A DNA stretch of 37,602 nucleotides from Dehalococcoidia bacterium (GTDB lineage: Bacteria; Chloroflexota; Dehalococcoidia; GIF9; UBA5629): the NCBI GenBank assembly GCA_016783155.1, contig JADHXB010000004.1, positions 1 to 37,602 on the forward strand, given 5' to 3'. The translations under genes were made by a program, and so were the position numbers. Positions 30,533 to 37,602 of the stretch are shown in pieces. The stretch's first letter is position 1; every line of letters starts with the position of its first letter. The notes beneath the pieces were generated by a model that made no database searches, was not told where the DNA came from, and worked only from the letters and a program-made list of their open reading frames with translations.

Positions 30533-30559
30533 AATTATAACTAGAGAGGGGGTGAGAAT

Positions 30560-30805
30560 ATGACAGCCAAGGCTTTTGTGCTAATCGAGACGGAAGTAGG
30601 CAGGACAAAGGATGTGGTGGCAGCTCTCCAGGCTCAAAAGATTAAGGAGCTAAAATCAGTTGACCTGGTAACTGGACCTTACGATGTTATCGCTGTTGTC
30701 GAACATGATGACTTTAATGCCGTTGGCAGCCTGGTCACCGAGAAGATCCATCCCATACCGGGTATAAAGAGAACGGTTACCTGCTTGTCAATCCGCGTAT
30801 CCTAG
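30560..30805 (+). CDS. Stand-alone Lrp/AsnC ligand-binding (RAM) domain protein
   Basis: The 81-residue protein is only the RAM domain (KAFVLIETEVGRTKDVVAAL ... VDLVTGPYDVIAVVEHDDFN), a ferredoxin-like fold that binds amino acids or small ligands in Lrp regulators. It has no DNA-binding domain. Such lone domains may act as metabolite sensors or oligomeric partners. A strong GAGAGGGGGTGA site precedes the ATG. Confidence 0.85.
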   Translation: MTAKAFVLIETEVGRTKDVVAALQAQKIKELKSVDLVTGPYDVIAVVEHDDFNAVGSLVTEKIHPIPGIKRTVTCLSIRVS

Positions 30806-30820
30806 CAGCCATCTTGAATC

Positions 30821-31162
30821 ATGGAATGTCTTTTTTGCCAGATTGTTGCCGGGGAAATACCCGCTGATATTGTTCACTACGACGAAGAGCTCGTAGCTTT
30901 TCGGGATATCAATCCCCAGGCGCCTACGCATATTCTCATCATACCTAAAGCTCATGTTGCTTCAATGACTGAGCTCACCGACAAGCAGCAGGCGTTAATG
31001 GGGCGGCTCATCTTACTGGCTAAGGAATTGGCTGAGAAAGAGGGCATTTCGGAAAGGGGTTATCGATTGTCGGTAAGCTGTGGTGCTGATGGCGGCCAGC
31101 TTGTGCCTCATCTCCACTTTCACCTCCTTGGCGGTAGAAAACTGGATGACAGGCTGGGTTAA
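30821..31162 (+). CDS. HIT-family (HINT-like) nucleotide hydrolase
   Basis: The 113-residue protein has the start CLFCQIVAGEIPADIVHYDE, the DINPQAPTHILIIPK strand, and the histidine triad LVPHLHFHLL near the C-terminus. HINT proteins hydrolyse purine nucleoside phosphoramidates. The GADGGQLVPHLHFHLLGG block is typical. It follows the RAM gene by 15 bases. Confidence 0.92.
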   Translation: MECLFCQIVAGEIPADIVHYDEELVAFRDINPQAPTHILIIPKAHVASMTELTDKQQALMGRLILLAKELAEKEGISERGYRLSVSCGADGGQLVPHLHFHLLGGRKLDDRLG

Positions 31163-31166
31163 GATT

Positions 31167-32027
31167 CTAATCGCCGCTGGCGAGGGATTCTAACTTACAC
31201 ACTACTTCCTCAATAGCTTCATCCGGTGTAGAAGCACCGGCAGTTACGCCAATATGCTGCTTTCCTGAAAGCCAGTCCTTTTCTATTTCGGCAGCAGTCT
31301 CTATTAGATGAGTTTCGACAATAGGCGAGCATACCTCGGCGAGACGCTGTGTGTTGGCACTGTTGTGTCCGCCAACCACTATCATCAGGTCACTTTTCCC
31401 AGCTAATTCGATAGCAGCTTCTTGCCGTTTTCGTGTTTCCTGACAAAGAGTGTTTATGATGCGCAAATCCTGGACATCAGGGAAAACGGCTCTGATGACC
31501 TCATTGATGAACTCAACGAACTTGGTGTGGCTCTGTGTGGTCTGTGAAATGATGCCCAGCCGACGAGGCAGTTCCAGGTTGGCTATCTCCTCTCCTTTCA
31601 GAGTGGCAACAGCATTATTGCCTGCCCAGCCGAGCAGGCCTTTAACTTCAGGATGGGTGGCTTCGCCGAAGATAATGACGCGCAAGCCAGCCTGAGCCAG
31701 TTTCTTGGCTGCTTTCTGGGCACTGCGGACTATGGGGCAGGTGGTATCGATTACCCGGAGCTTTCTGGCTTGAATTTGTGAGAGCAATTGCGGTGGGGCA
31801 CCGTGCGAAGTAATGGCGATGACTCTGTCTTGAACTTGGTCTAGCTCATTTACGACCTTGACTCCGCTATCAGCCAGCTTGGCGACTACCAGCCGGTTAT
31901 GCACTATCGGCCCCAGAGTTGCTATCTCTTGGTGTTCTCTGACTGCCTTATTGATTATTTTAATAGCTCGTCTGACACCGAAGCACAAGCCGAACTCGCG
32001 AGCTTTTTTAACTTCTACCTTGGCCAT
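31167..32027 (-). CDS. ispH: 4-hydroxy-3-methylbut-2-enyl diphosphate reductase IspH (LytB)
   Basis: The 286-residue protein has the three cluster cysteines, Cys15 (GLCFGV), Cys97 (TTCPIV) and Cys195 (NTLCQET), plus THPEV and SQTTQS active-site segments. It makes IPP and DMAPP in the last step of the MEP pathway using a [4Fe-4S] cluster. ATG 32027 gives the usual N-terminus; a TTG at 32054 that overlaps the plsC stop is also possible. It forms an operon with plsC. Confidence 0.95.
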   Translation of the reverse strand: MAKVEVKKAREFGLCFGVRRAIKIINKAVREHQEIATLGPIVHNRLVVAKLADSGVKVVNELDQVQDRVIAITSHGAPPQLLSQIQARKLRVIDTTCPIVRSAQKAAKKLAQAGLRVIIFGEATHPEVKGLLGWAGNNAVATLKGEEIANLELPRRLGIISQTTQSHTKFVEFINEVIRAVFPDVQDLRIINTLCQETRKRQEAAIELAGKSDLMIVVGGHNSANTQRLAEVCSPIVETHLIETAAEIEKDWLSGKQHIGVTAGASTPDEAIEEVVCKLESLASGD

Positions 32028-32050
32028 ATACTTCGGTTCCAGCAAGCAGC

Positions 32051-32830
32051 TCAACAGGGTTTATATATGCCCCTGTATTCTGGAGGCAGGATAGCGGCGA
32101 CTTTCCCCATTATGTGTTCAGTTAGCTCTTTTAGCTGCTTCCCATTCGGCTTACCTTGGACAGGTGGAAGTGCGAAAGGCTTACCGAAAGTGATGGTTAC
32201 CGTGGGTCGGGTAAGCCAGCCGATTCCCTTCAACTTCTCTGTTCCGCGGATGGCAACAGGGATAAGGGGAGCGCCGGTCTTTAAGGCAATGAGGGCACAG
32301 CCAGGGTAAGCTTCTTTCAGGCAGCCGGCTTTGCTCCGCGTGCCTTCCGGATATATGCCGAACAGAAGACCTTTTGCCAGCACTTCTTCTGCGTATTTCA
32401 TCGCCATCTGTCTTTCTGCAGGAGTTCCGCGACGGCGCACAGGATAAGCTTCCGCAGCATCCATTAACATGCGAAAGACGGGGATGGGCCAGTAGTAAAA
32501 CAGCTCCTCCTTGGCCATAACGATGCTATCGCGAGGCAGAATGCTGATTATGTGCAGGGGTGGGTCTATTAGATTGAGGTGATTGAAGACAGCGATAATA
32601 GGTCCCTTTGTCGGCAGGTTTTCCTTGCCTTTTATCTCTAAGCGGATTACGCTTCTGAGTGCTACTTCAACTATCCGACGGGCGATGTTAAAGGATATCT
32701 TGGAAGTTGGCCTTCTCAGTTTTCGTCTGACTATTCCGCCTTTGATTGGGAATTCGTAGAGAGAGGCATGAGTTCGCTTTTGCCTGGTAGCTTCGAAATA
32801 TCTGTGAGTCTTGAACCAGTCCGCAATCAT
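32051..32830 (-). CDS. plsC: 1-acyl-glycerol-3-phosphate acyltransferase, PlsC-like
   Basis: From ATG 32830, which follows AAGGAGGGGG, the protein has 259 residues. The acyltransferase motifs are intact: NHLNLIDP (His84 and Asp89, HX4D), then EGTRSK (162-167), and IPVAIRGTEKL. It acylates lysophosphatidate in membrane phospholipid synthesis. A longer reading from 32887 would include the promoter -35 box and is rejected. The 5' leader has TTGACC and TATAAT on the minus strand (32861-32887, spacing 15). Confidence 0.9.
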   Translation of the reverse strand: MIADWFKTHRYFEATRQKRTHASLYEFPIKGGIVRRKLRRPTSKISFNIARRIVEVALRSVIRLEIKGKENLPTKGPIIAVFNHLNLIDPPLHIISILPRDSIVMAKEELFYYWPIPVFRMLMDAAEAYPVRRRGTPAERQMAMKYAEEVLAKGLLFGIYPEGTRSKAGCLKEAYPGCALIALKTGAPLIPVAIRGTEKLKGIGWLTRPTVTITFGKPFALPPVQGKPNGKQLKELTEHIMGKVAAILPPEYRGIYKPC

Positions 32831-33003
32831 AGCCCCCTCCTTATGTTTCGCACGGTTAATATTATAAATTATAAGCCCTTTGGTCAAGTCATCACTGCTT
32901 GGTCAACTGGCAATGTGAGTGCCACAATTGTTATGCCATTATTCTTGAAGAACTAGGGATTTATATAATTTAGGGGTTATTGCGTTTGTATCTAGTTTAC
33001 CTA

Positions 33004-33009
33004 TATAAT
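33004..33009 (+). promoter_or_regulatory. Putative -10 box for the nuclease-like gene
   Basis: TATAAT with TTGCGT 18 bases upstream (32980-32985). Its position inside a longer open frame favours the start at 33037. Confidence 0.45.
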
Positions 33010-33036
33010 CAATACACGTTTTGGAAAACACAAAAA

Positions 33037-34002
33037 ATGCGGGACTTCAACTCTGATATACACTATGACGAGGAACCACCTAACGAGTTCCTACCTGATC
33101 TAACAAAACAAGAACCATACATCCAGCAAGCCGTAGACGCCATTGAGGAGTTTTTTCGCCGCAGAAAAACACCCTTCCATTTTCGCCAGCTTCAGGTCCT
33201 TTTTGAAACACAGTTTTTCCATATCACCACAGCTCAGGCTATTTATCGCTTGAAAGATAGGGGAATCTTGCAAACTAAGCGTTTCAAAGCTGGAACTAAT
33301 GTAGCAACATTTGTATTCCCGTCTTATTTACTTAATTCACAAAATACTAAGAAGACCCTTGAAACACACATGAAGTCTAAAGCCAGAACTATCTCACTTT
33401 ATGCCTCCCCATATATCGCAAAGGACCTCGCAGATCACTTTGAATCACTGACTAAATATGAATTAAGGTCAAATAATCTCACCATTGTATCCAGTCACAG
33501 TAATGAATATAAAAATAGAAAATGGAAGAAAAGCAAGGCTAACCTCGATTTCATAGCAGAACATCCCGACGGAAGGGTATTTGGGGTACAAGCTAAAAAT
33601 GAACTTAAACCAATAGAAAAAGAGGAGTTAGAAGAGCAACTTGAAATCTGCTCTCATCTGAAAATAAAACCTATTTTTGTAGTACGTTACATGCCATTTA
33701 GTTTTACCCACCTTATAAAACAACAACAAGGGTTCTTACTAGTAATTGGTAATCAGATTTGGCCGCTAGGTCATAGAAAACTATGCGAAAATATCAAAAG
33801 TAGGATGAGTATTTCGACAAATCTAATCCCCCAAAAGCTAAAGGAACTTGCTCCAAAACTTAGGTCCGAGTGGCCGATAGAGATAAGAACAGACATCCCC
33901 GAAGATGCCTCAAAACGACTAAACTATTGGATTACTAGCGGTAAGTACCCACCAACGGCTACTAAGCATGCAGCAACCACGACCAACAGACCACCGTCCT
34001 AA
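33037..34002 (+). CDS. Winged-helix plus PD-(D/E)xK-like nuclease protein
   Basis: From ATG 33037 the protein has 321 residues. The N-terminal third (QAVDAIEEFFRRRKTPFHFR ... TAQAIYRLKDRGILQTKRFK) resembles a winged helix. The middle shows a restriction-endonuclease-like core: NLDFIAEHPDGRVFGVQAKNEL, with Asp, then the QxK variant of the (D/E)xK motif, followed by a helix (KEELEEQLEICSHLKIKPIF). QxK variants occur in Mrr-type enzymes. The gene is AT-richer than its neighbours, lies alone between divergent plsC and convergent feoB, and has no partner methylase nearby. It was probably acquired. The nuclease activity is an inference from motif spacing. Confidence 0.65.
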   Translation: MRDFNSDIHYDEEPPNEFLPDLTKQEPYIQQAVDAIEEFFRRRKTPFHFRQLQVLFETQFFHITTAQAIYRLKDRGILQTKRFKAGTNVATFVFPSYLLNSQNTKKTLETHMKSKARTISLYASPYIAKDLADHFESLTKYELRSNNLTIVSSHSNEYKNRKWKKSKANLDFIAEHPDGRVFGVQAKNELKPIEKEELEEQLEICSHLKIKPIFVVRYMPFSFTHLIKQQQGFLLVIGNQIWPLGHRKLCENIKSRMSISTNLIPQKLKELAPKLRSEWPIEIRTDIPEDASKRLNYWITSGKYPPTATKHAATTTNRPPS

Positions 34003-34017
34003 AGGTTGTACATATCT

Positions 34018-35724
34018 TCACAGGATCAGATTTTGCAGGCTGCCTACGATAAGCGCTGCCGCTAGCATTATCCCGGTAGCCTTGAGCATGTCTCTGGCAC
34101 CTAACTCTCGAGTCAGTATCACGAAGGTAGCCACACAGGGAAAAACCATAGCCAGAACGGTAGTGCTTATTACCAGTTGCTTGGCGGTCAAACCCAAAGG
34201 GGCCAGCATGCCCACGGCTATGTCTTTACGCAAGAAACCGATGGATAAGGCAACAACTGTCTCCTTTGGCAGCCCCAGTAGCCCGGTCAGGACCGGAGCG
34301 GCGATATTAGCTATAAAATCGAAAACCCCCAGCATGTAAAGGATGTTTACCACCAGTACGGTTCCAAGCACTATGGGCAGGGCCTCTTTGATAAAGCTGA
34401 AGACCCTTAGCCAGAGTTTCTCCCCAACAACTCGCCATGGTGGGAAGCGATAGGGCGGAATCTCTATAATAAGTTCCGGGCTGAACCCTTTCACAGCACG
34501 ATTAAGTATAAGTCCTATGATAATCCAGGATGCGAATAAGCTACCATATACAATAGCCACATACTGCATGCCTTGCTGCCCCACCAGCCCTATTATCATA
34601 GCTTGCAGCGCTGCGCAGGGGATGCCGATAGAAATTAAGGTGGCTGCAATGAACCGTTCCTTACGGCTCTCCAGGATTCGGGTCGCCATAACCGCCGGCA
34701 CGTTGCATCCAAAGCCGAGGATAGTGGGAATTATGGCATAACCGTGTAATCCCAACCTGTGCAGTAATGTGTCCATCAATACCGCCAGGCGAGGCAGGTA
34801 GCCGACATCCTCCAATATTCCTAGCGCGAAATAGAAAGCGACGATGTACGGTAACACTACGGCAAGTGGAATATAAATGCCGGTGCTAAGCAAACCGAAA
34901 GACTGAAGGTAGCCTATTTCGCCGTTGATTAGCTTACCTATCAGGATGTCGTGCCAGAAACCTCCTGACCCCAACGCTAGCCCCAGCTTCATCAGCAATG
35001 GTGTCCACAGCCAGTTGAAGAGAGGGTCGGTCACATAGTTGATGATGCCCTCGCCGATAAAGCGAATGACAAAGAAGGTGGCAGCGAGGACAAGCAGGGC
35101 GAAAACAGCCCCACCCACTGGATGATTGCTCAAATCTTCCAAAACATCGCGCCAGGTGTGGTGGCGATGGCTCAGCGATTGCACCTGGCTCACGATATCG
35201 CCGATTTTTGCCCATCTTTCGTCGCTGCTGGCATAGGTGACTTTGGGGGTCGCTGCCTCTGGAAGACGTCTGACCAACTCACGTATTCCCTGCCCGGTTA
35301 CTCCCACTGTGGGGATGACTGGTACACCTAGTAGCTCTTCTAGCTTGACAGTATCTATATTTATTCCTCGGTGGTGAGTATCGTCCCACATATTGAGCGC
35401 AACTATTACCGGCACCGGTCTTTCCAGTAGTTGCAAGGTGAGATTGAGGTTTCTCTCCAAATTGGTGGCGTCAACGACATTGATAATTAAATCCCCTTCC
35501 TTCAGCATTTCGGCAGCTACCTCTTCTGCTTTGCTGGTGGGCTCGAGAGTGTAGGTACCGGGGGTATCGATAATTTCAGCTTGCTCTTGACCAAGTTTAA
35601 GAGAGCCTTTAATGAACTCGACGGTGGTGCCAGGATAATTTGAAGCGATAGTGCGCGTGCCGGTAAGTCGGGAAAAGAGCACGCTCTTACCCACATTAGG
35701 GTTTCCCATGAGTAGAATATTCAT
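34018..35724 (-). CDS. feoB: Ferrous iron transporter FeoB
   Basis: The 568-residue protein has the N-terminal G domain: G1 GNPNVGKS, the YPGTT switch, G3 DTPG, G4 NMWD. The membrane domain has the conserved Cys gate (IPTILGFGCNVPAVMATRIL, and SIGIPCAALQAMIIG). It takes up Fe(II) across the cytoplasmic membrane. It is shorter than most FeoB proteins (about 650-770 residues), mostly from a compact cytoplasmic helical region and C-terminus; the reading frame looks intact. It follows feoA by 18 bases. Confidence 0.95.
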   Translation of the reverse strand: MNILLMGNPNVGKSVLFSRLTGTRTIASNYPGTTVEFIKGSLKLGQEQAEIIDTPGTYTLEPTSKAEEVAAEMLKEGDLIINVVDATNLERNLNLTLQLLERPVPVIVALNMWDDTHHRGINIDTVKLEELLGVPVIPTVGVTGQGIRELVRRLPEAATPKVTYASSDERWAKIGDIVSQVQSLSHRHHTWRDVLEDLSNHPVGGAVFALLVLAATFFVIRFIGEGIINYVTDPLFNWLWTPLLMKLGLALGSGGFWHDILIGKLINGEIGYLQSFGLLSTGIYIPLAVVLPYIVAFYFALGILEDVGYLPRLAVLMDTLLHRLGLHGYAIIPTILGFGCNVPAVMATRILESRKERFIAATLISIGIPCAALQAMIIGLVGQQGMQYVAIVYGSLFASWIIIGLILNRAVKGFSPELIIEIPPYRFPPWRVVGEKLWLRVFSFIKEALPIVLGTVLVVNILYMLGVFDFIANIAAPVLTGLLGLPKETVVALSIGFLRKDIAVGMLAPLGLTAKQLVISTTVLAMVFPCVATFVILTRELGARDMLKATGIMLAAALIVGSLQNLIL

Positions 35725-35742
35725 CGTTACCTGCGGAGAGCT

Positions 35743-35994
35743 TTACGCGGATGTGTCGATTTCGACCAGTATCTTATTGGCCATGCCGAAACCGATGGCC
35801 ACCTGAGTTTGGTTCGTCCTGAGAGTGACTGGTCCGCGGAAGAGCATGGAGCTTAGTTTAGTTACTTTTTTCCCTGGCCTGATGCCCAGGGCTTCGAGGC
35901 GCCGGATCAAGCCCCGACCGCCTAGAATTTGAATTATCGTGCCGGTTTGCCCGGCTTCCATCTGACCTAAGGCCAGTTGTATTTTCTGAGACAT
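35743..35994 (-). CDS. feoA: FeoA SH3-like protein
   Basis: The 83-residue protein has the FeoA pattern: LGQMEAGQTGTIIQILGGRG, then RRLEALGIRPGKKVTKLSSM, then TQVAIGFGMANKILVE. FeoA binds FeoB and supports iron uptake. It is in operon with the Fur-family regulator (9 bases) and feoB. Confidence 0.95.
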   Translation of the reverse strand: MSQKIQLALGQMEAGQTGTIIQILGGRGLIRRLEALGIRPGKKVTKLSSMLFRGPVTLRTNQTQVAIGFGMANKILVEIDTSA

Positions 35995-36003
35995 TAATGT
36001 ACT

Positions 36004-36468
36004 TTAACTCCTATCTGGTATTGTTTTATTTTCCTTGCTGCGGCAGCTTGGGCACAAGCCTGTCATGCGGACTTCAACTCCGGTGATGTCGAAATCATAT
36101 TGTTTGCCGATGTCCCTTCTAAGTTTCCAGCTCACAGGACAGGCGAATTCCACGACTTTGCCGCAGCTTGTACACAAAAGATGCTGATGTTCTGTTCCTG
36201 ATTTCACCTCATAATGATGGTGCTCCTCATCGAAGTGATGCTCTTCTATCAGCCCCAGCTTCTTGAAAAGCTGCAAGTTTCGGTAGACTGTGGACAGGCT
36301 AATCCGGGAGTTCTTTTTTCGTGCCCGGCGATACAGATCATCGGCATCGACATGTCTGCTGCTATGACGGAGCAGCTCAAGTAGCAGGGCGCGCTGAGCC
36401 GTCACCCGCTGGCTTGAACTATTCAGTATTCGCCGGGCGTTGCCCCTTCCTTTACTTGATTCAACCAT
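36004..36468 (-). CDS. fur: Fur-family metal-responsive regulator
   Basis: The 154-residue protein has a winged helix (about 20-78, with ISLSTVYRNLQLFKKLGLIE), the metal-site stretch HHFDEEHHHYEV and HQHLLC, and the structural zinc cysteines 99, 102, 139 and 142. Its place before feoAB suggests iron as the signal. It has a perfect palindrome in its promoter and is likely autoregulated. Zur or PerR function cannot be excluded from sequence alone. Confidence 0.92.
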   Translation of the reverse strand: MVESSKGRGNARRILNSSSQRVTAQRALLLELLRHSSRHVDADDLYRRARKKNSRISLSTVYRNLQLFKKLGLIEEHHFDEEHHHYEVKSGTEHQHLLCTSCGKVVEFACPVSWKLRRDIGKQYDFDITGVEVRMTGLCPSCRSKENKTIPDRS

Positions 36469-36503
36469 CTTTCATCACCAGCTTCGTGCTCTAATCTCGA
36501 TGC

Positions 36504-36524
36504 TAATGCAAATCATTTGCATTA
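36504..36524. promoter_or_regulatory. Fur-box-like operator of the fur-feoAB operon
   Basis: Perfect palindrome with arms TAATGCAAAT and ATTTGCATTA around a single C. The core TGCAAAT-N-ATTTGCA has the 7-1-7 layout of Fur sites. It sits at and just downstream of the predicted transcription start. Confidence 0.8.
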
Positions 36525-36554
36525 ATCTTACATTATTTACACGGAAGGTGTCAA
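36525..36554 (-). promoter_or_regulatory. Promoter of the fur-feoA-feoB operon
   Basis: On the minus strand TTGACA (36549-36554), 18 bases, TAAGAT (36525-36530), directly followed by the operator palindrome. Repressor binding would block initiation. Confidence 0.7.
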
Positions 36555-36614
36555 GCCGTCTGAACGAAACGATGAAAAGTGCAGAGGTGATGACCTACAA
36601 TGCACTACCTTTGC

Positions 36615-37106
36615 TTACTCAGACTGAAGTCTGAATGTCTCGCCGGACACTTTGTAGGGCTTGCCGTACTTTGCGCCCTTGATTTCCTTGCCATCGATTA
36701 TCACCATATCTTCACCGACAACAGCAGTGGCTTCACACTCAACCAAGACATGAGGGTGCCACAGCTGGACAACTTCAACAGCGGTCATTGCTGGAACGTG
36801 GTCTCCAAAGTATTTCTCAAAGATAGGCACCATCAATCGTAAGTCCCACAGATGCCGACAGAAGAAGTTCAATTTGACCACATCCTGCATGGTAGCACCT
36901 GCCACCTCCAGTACGTCCTTCATGTTCTGGAAGACCATCTCAATCTGACCGAGAAAATCACGCTTGTGGCATATTCGATATTCTTTATCCCTAGCTACCT
37001 GTCCAGAGACATAAATGGTATTCCCTACCTTGATAGCGTGAGAATAAGTCATGCCCCTCCTCATTGGGGGTAGTCTGTCCGACAGAATTAACTTTTTCTT
37101 GCTCAT
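36615..37106 (-). CDS. RidA (YjgF/YER057c/UK114) family protein lacking the catalytic arginine
   Basis: The 163-residue protein shows the RidA core: AIKVGNTIYVSGQVARDKEY, then GQIEMVFQNMKDVLEVAGAT, then PAMTAVEVVQLWHPHVLVEC. The RidA arginine that binds the imine carboxylate in the PARTAVEV-type motif is Met107 here, so it is not expected to be a 2-iminopropanoate deaminase. It is about 30 residues longer than typical RidA, with a C-terminal extension. GGAGGT precedes the ATG. Confidence 0.85.
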   Translation of the reverse strand: MSKKKLILSDRLPPMRRGMTYSHAIKVGNTIYVSGQVARDKEYRICHKRDFLGQIEMVFQNMKDVLEVAGATMQDVVKLNFFCRHLWDLRLMVPIFEKYFGDHVPAMTAVEVVQLWHPHVLVECEATAVVGEDMVIIDGKEIKGAKYGKPYKVSGETFRLQSE

Positions 37107-37284
37107 TGTTTACCTCCGAAAGGTCGCAAACTTTAAATGGCCGTGCTTGGCCTGCATAATCTTCTCATATGGTGCTACCTCATTACTTTTGTTGTAAGCC
37201 GGTGCTACCACCTATGCTAATGTTAACCAGGGCGTCTGTCAACTCTACCGGAAATGCTCCTTACGGAGTTTGCACTGAACTGAA

Positions 37285-37388
37285 GGAGATTCTTCGCTAT
37301 GCTCAGAATGACATAAAGTAAAGCGATCAGGATGACATAACGAGAAGGGCCCAGAGTGACAAAGGTGGGCGCCGGGGCGCAATGACAT
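37285..37388. repeat. Degenerate dispersed repeat array, copy 7
   Basis: Four imperfect TGACA-ended units between 37285 and 37388. Compared with the full copies the left arms are mostly lost. Confidence 0.55.
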
Positions 37389-37421
37389 CCCCGACGCTAC
37401 ATATCGGCATTTGACTGGTGC

Positions 37422-37427
37422 TATAAT
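37422..37427 (+). promoter_or_regulatory. Putative -10 box for the folC-like gene
   Basis: TATAAT 10 bases before the ATG at 37438, which predicts a nearly leaderless message. A Shine-Dalgarno sequence is not seen. Confidence 0.4.
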
Positions 37428-37437
37428 TGGACTTCAA

Positions 37438-37602
37438 ATGAACTATCGCCAGGCTGAAGATTATATCTTAAGCTTCACCGATTACGAGAAAATCCCGGGC
37501 ATCGCTTATACATCAGCTAATTACGACTTAAGGCGGATGGAAAAGCTGCTGCTGCCGCTGGGCAATCCACACCTCGAAACAAGAACTGTGCACATAGCCG
37601 GC
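37438..37602 (+). CDS. folC: Folylpolyglutamate synthase/dihydrofolate synthase N-terminus, cut by window edge
   Basis: The first 55 residues are visible. MNYRQAEDYILSFTDYEKIP and the later NYDLRRMEKLLLPLGNPHLE followed by TRTVHIAG match the start of FolC proteins, in which the ATP-binding GTNGKGS follows immediately; that motif lies outside the window. The enzyme adds glutamate to folates. The start is the first ATG after a perfect TATAAT box. Confidence 0.8.
   Translation, partial: MNYRQAEDYILSFTDYEKIPGIAYTSANYDLRRMEKLLLPLGNPHLETRTVHIAG

Larger units (their letters stand above)
37107..37437. other. Intergenic interval with degraded repeats
   Basis: No gene is seen. The right half contains a degenerate array of the dispersed repeat family (AGATTCTTCGCTATGCTCAG, AATGACATAAAG, GGATGACATAACG, GCGCAATGACAT). 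Confidence 0.65.

Noticed and set aside
1-37602. tRNA, rRNA or other standard RNA genes
   Set aside because: No cloverleaf, rRNA core or known riboswitch signature was recognised by eye; a covariance-model search would be needed to exclude them.

Overview
The window most resembles a chromosomal contig from an anaerobic bacterium, probably a Dehalococcoidia-like member of the Chloroflexota. This is an inference from gene content: many lipoproteins with a Pro/Ser/Thr-rich stretch after the lipobox, a single-domain NrpR homologue, HydB/NuoF-type iron-sulfur proteins, and dispersed palindromes of the type TGTCATTGCGAG...GTGGCAATCTC. No rRNA, tRNA, CRISPR array, transposase or phage structural gene was recognised.

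Positions 1-10,500 are a lipoprotein-rich surface region. It holds an LTD-domain lipoprotein cut by the left edge, a zinc-ribbon/membrane/Fn3 protein, a small lipoprotein with an in-frame TGA, a Cys-rich lipoprotein, an Ig/Fn3 lipoprotein, a stand-alone LytS-type 5TM protein, a TPR lipoprotein, an NYN-domain protein behind a striking promoter-hairpin-terminator leader, and a frameshifted YfbK-like VWA lipoprotein. An ECF sigma factor and an overlapping membrane-anchored putative anti-sigma factor follow (10,598-12,452).

Positions 12,450-16,500 look like an AT-richer accessory island. It carries a HigBA-type toxin-antitoxin pair, a duplicated fragment of the anti-sigma gene, a GIY-YIG protein, an AbiV-like HEPN protein, a membrane/coiled-coil protein and a second toxin-antitoxin pair on the minus strand. 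A 41-bp structured repeat occurs at its left end and again before the AbiV gene. A methyltransferase, several palindromic repeats, a flavodoxin/hydrolase pair, a cysteine-rich ferredoxin-type protein and a large lipoprotein follow to 22.4 kb.

Positions 22,569-29,121 hold the most interesting unit, a six-gene minus-strand cluster behind a consensus promoter: nrpR-like regulator, hisF, NuoE-like, NuoF-like with extra ferredoxin domain, a NuoG-N-terminus-like Fe-S protein, and an FMN glutamate-synthase-domain protein. The first three Fe-S/flavin proteins form the core seen in NADH-linked, electron-bifurcating (HydABC/Bfu-type) enzymes. Here no hydrogenase, formate dehydrogenase or NADP module is present and the apparent catalytic partner is the glutamate-synthase-like protein. 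The NrpR homologue suggests a link to nitrogen metabolism.

Positions 29,315-37,602 are mostly housekeeping: an alpha-methylacyl-CoA racemase-like protein, a lone Lrp/AsnC RAM domain and a HIT protein in one direction; plsC-ispH in the other; an AT-rich PD-(D/E)xK-like nuclease gene; a fur-feoA-feoB iron operon with a perfect operator palindrome; a RidA-family protein lacking the usual arginine; and the first 55 codons of a folC-like gene running off the right edge.
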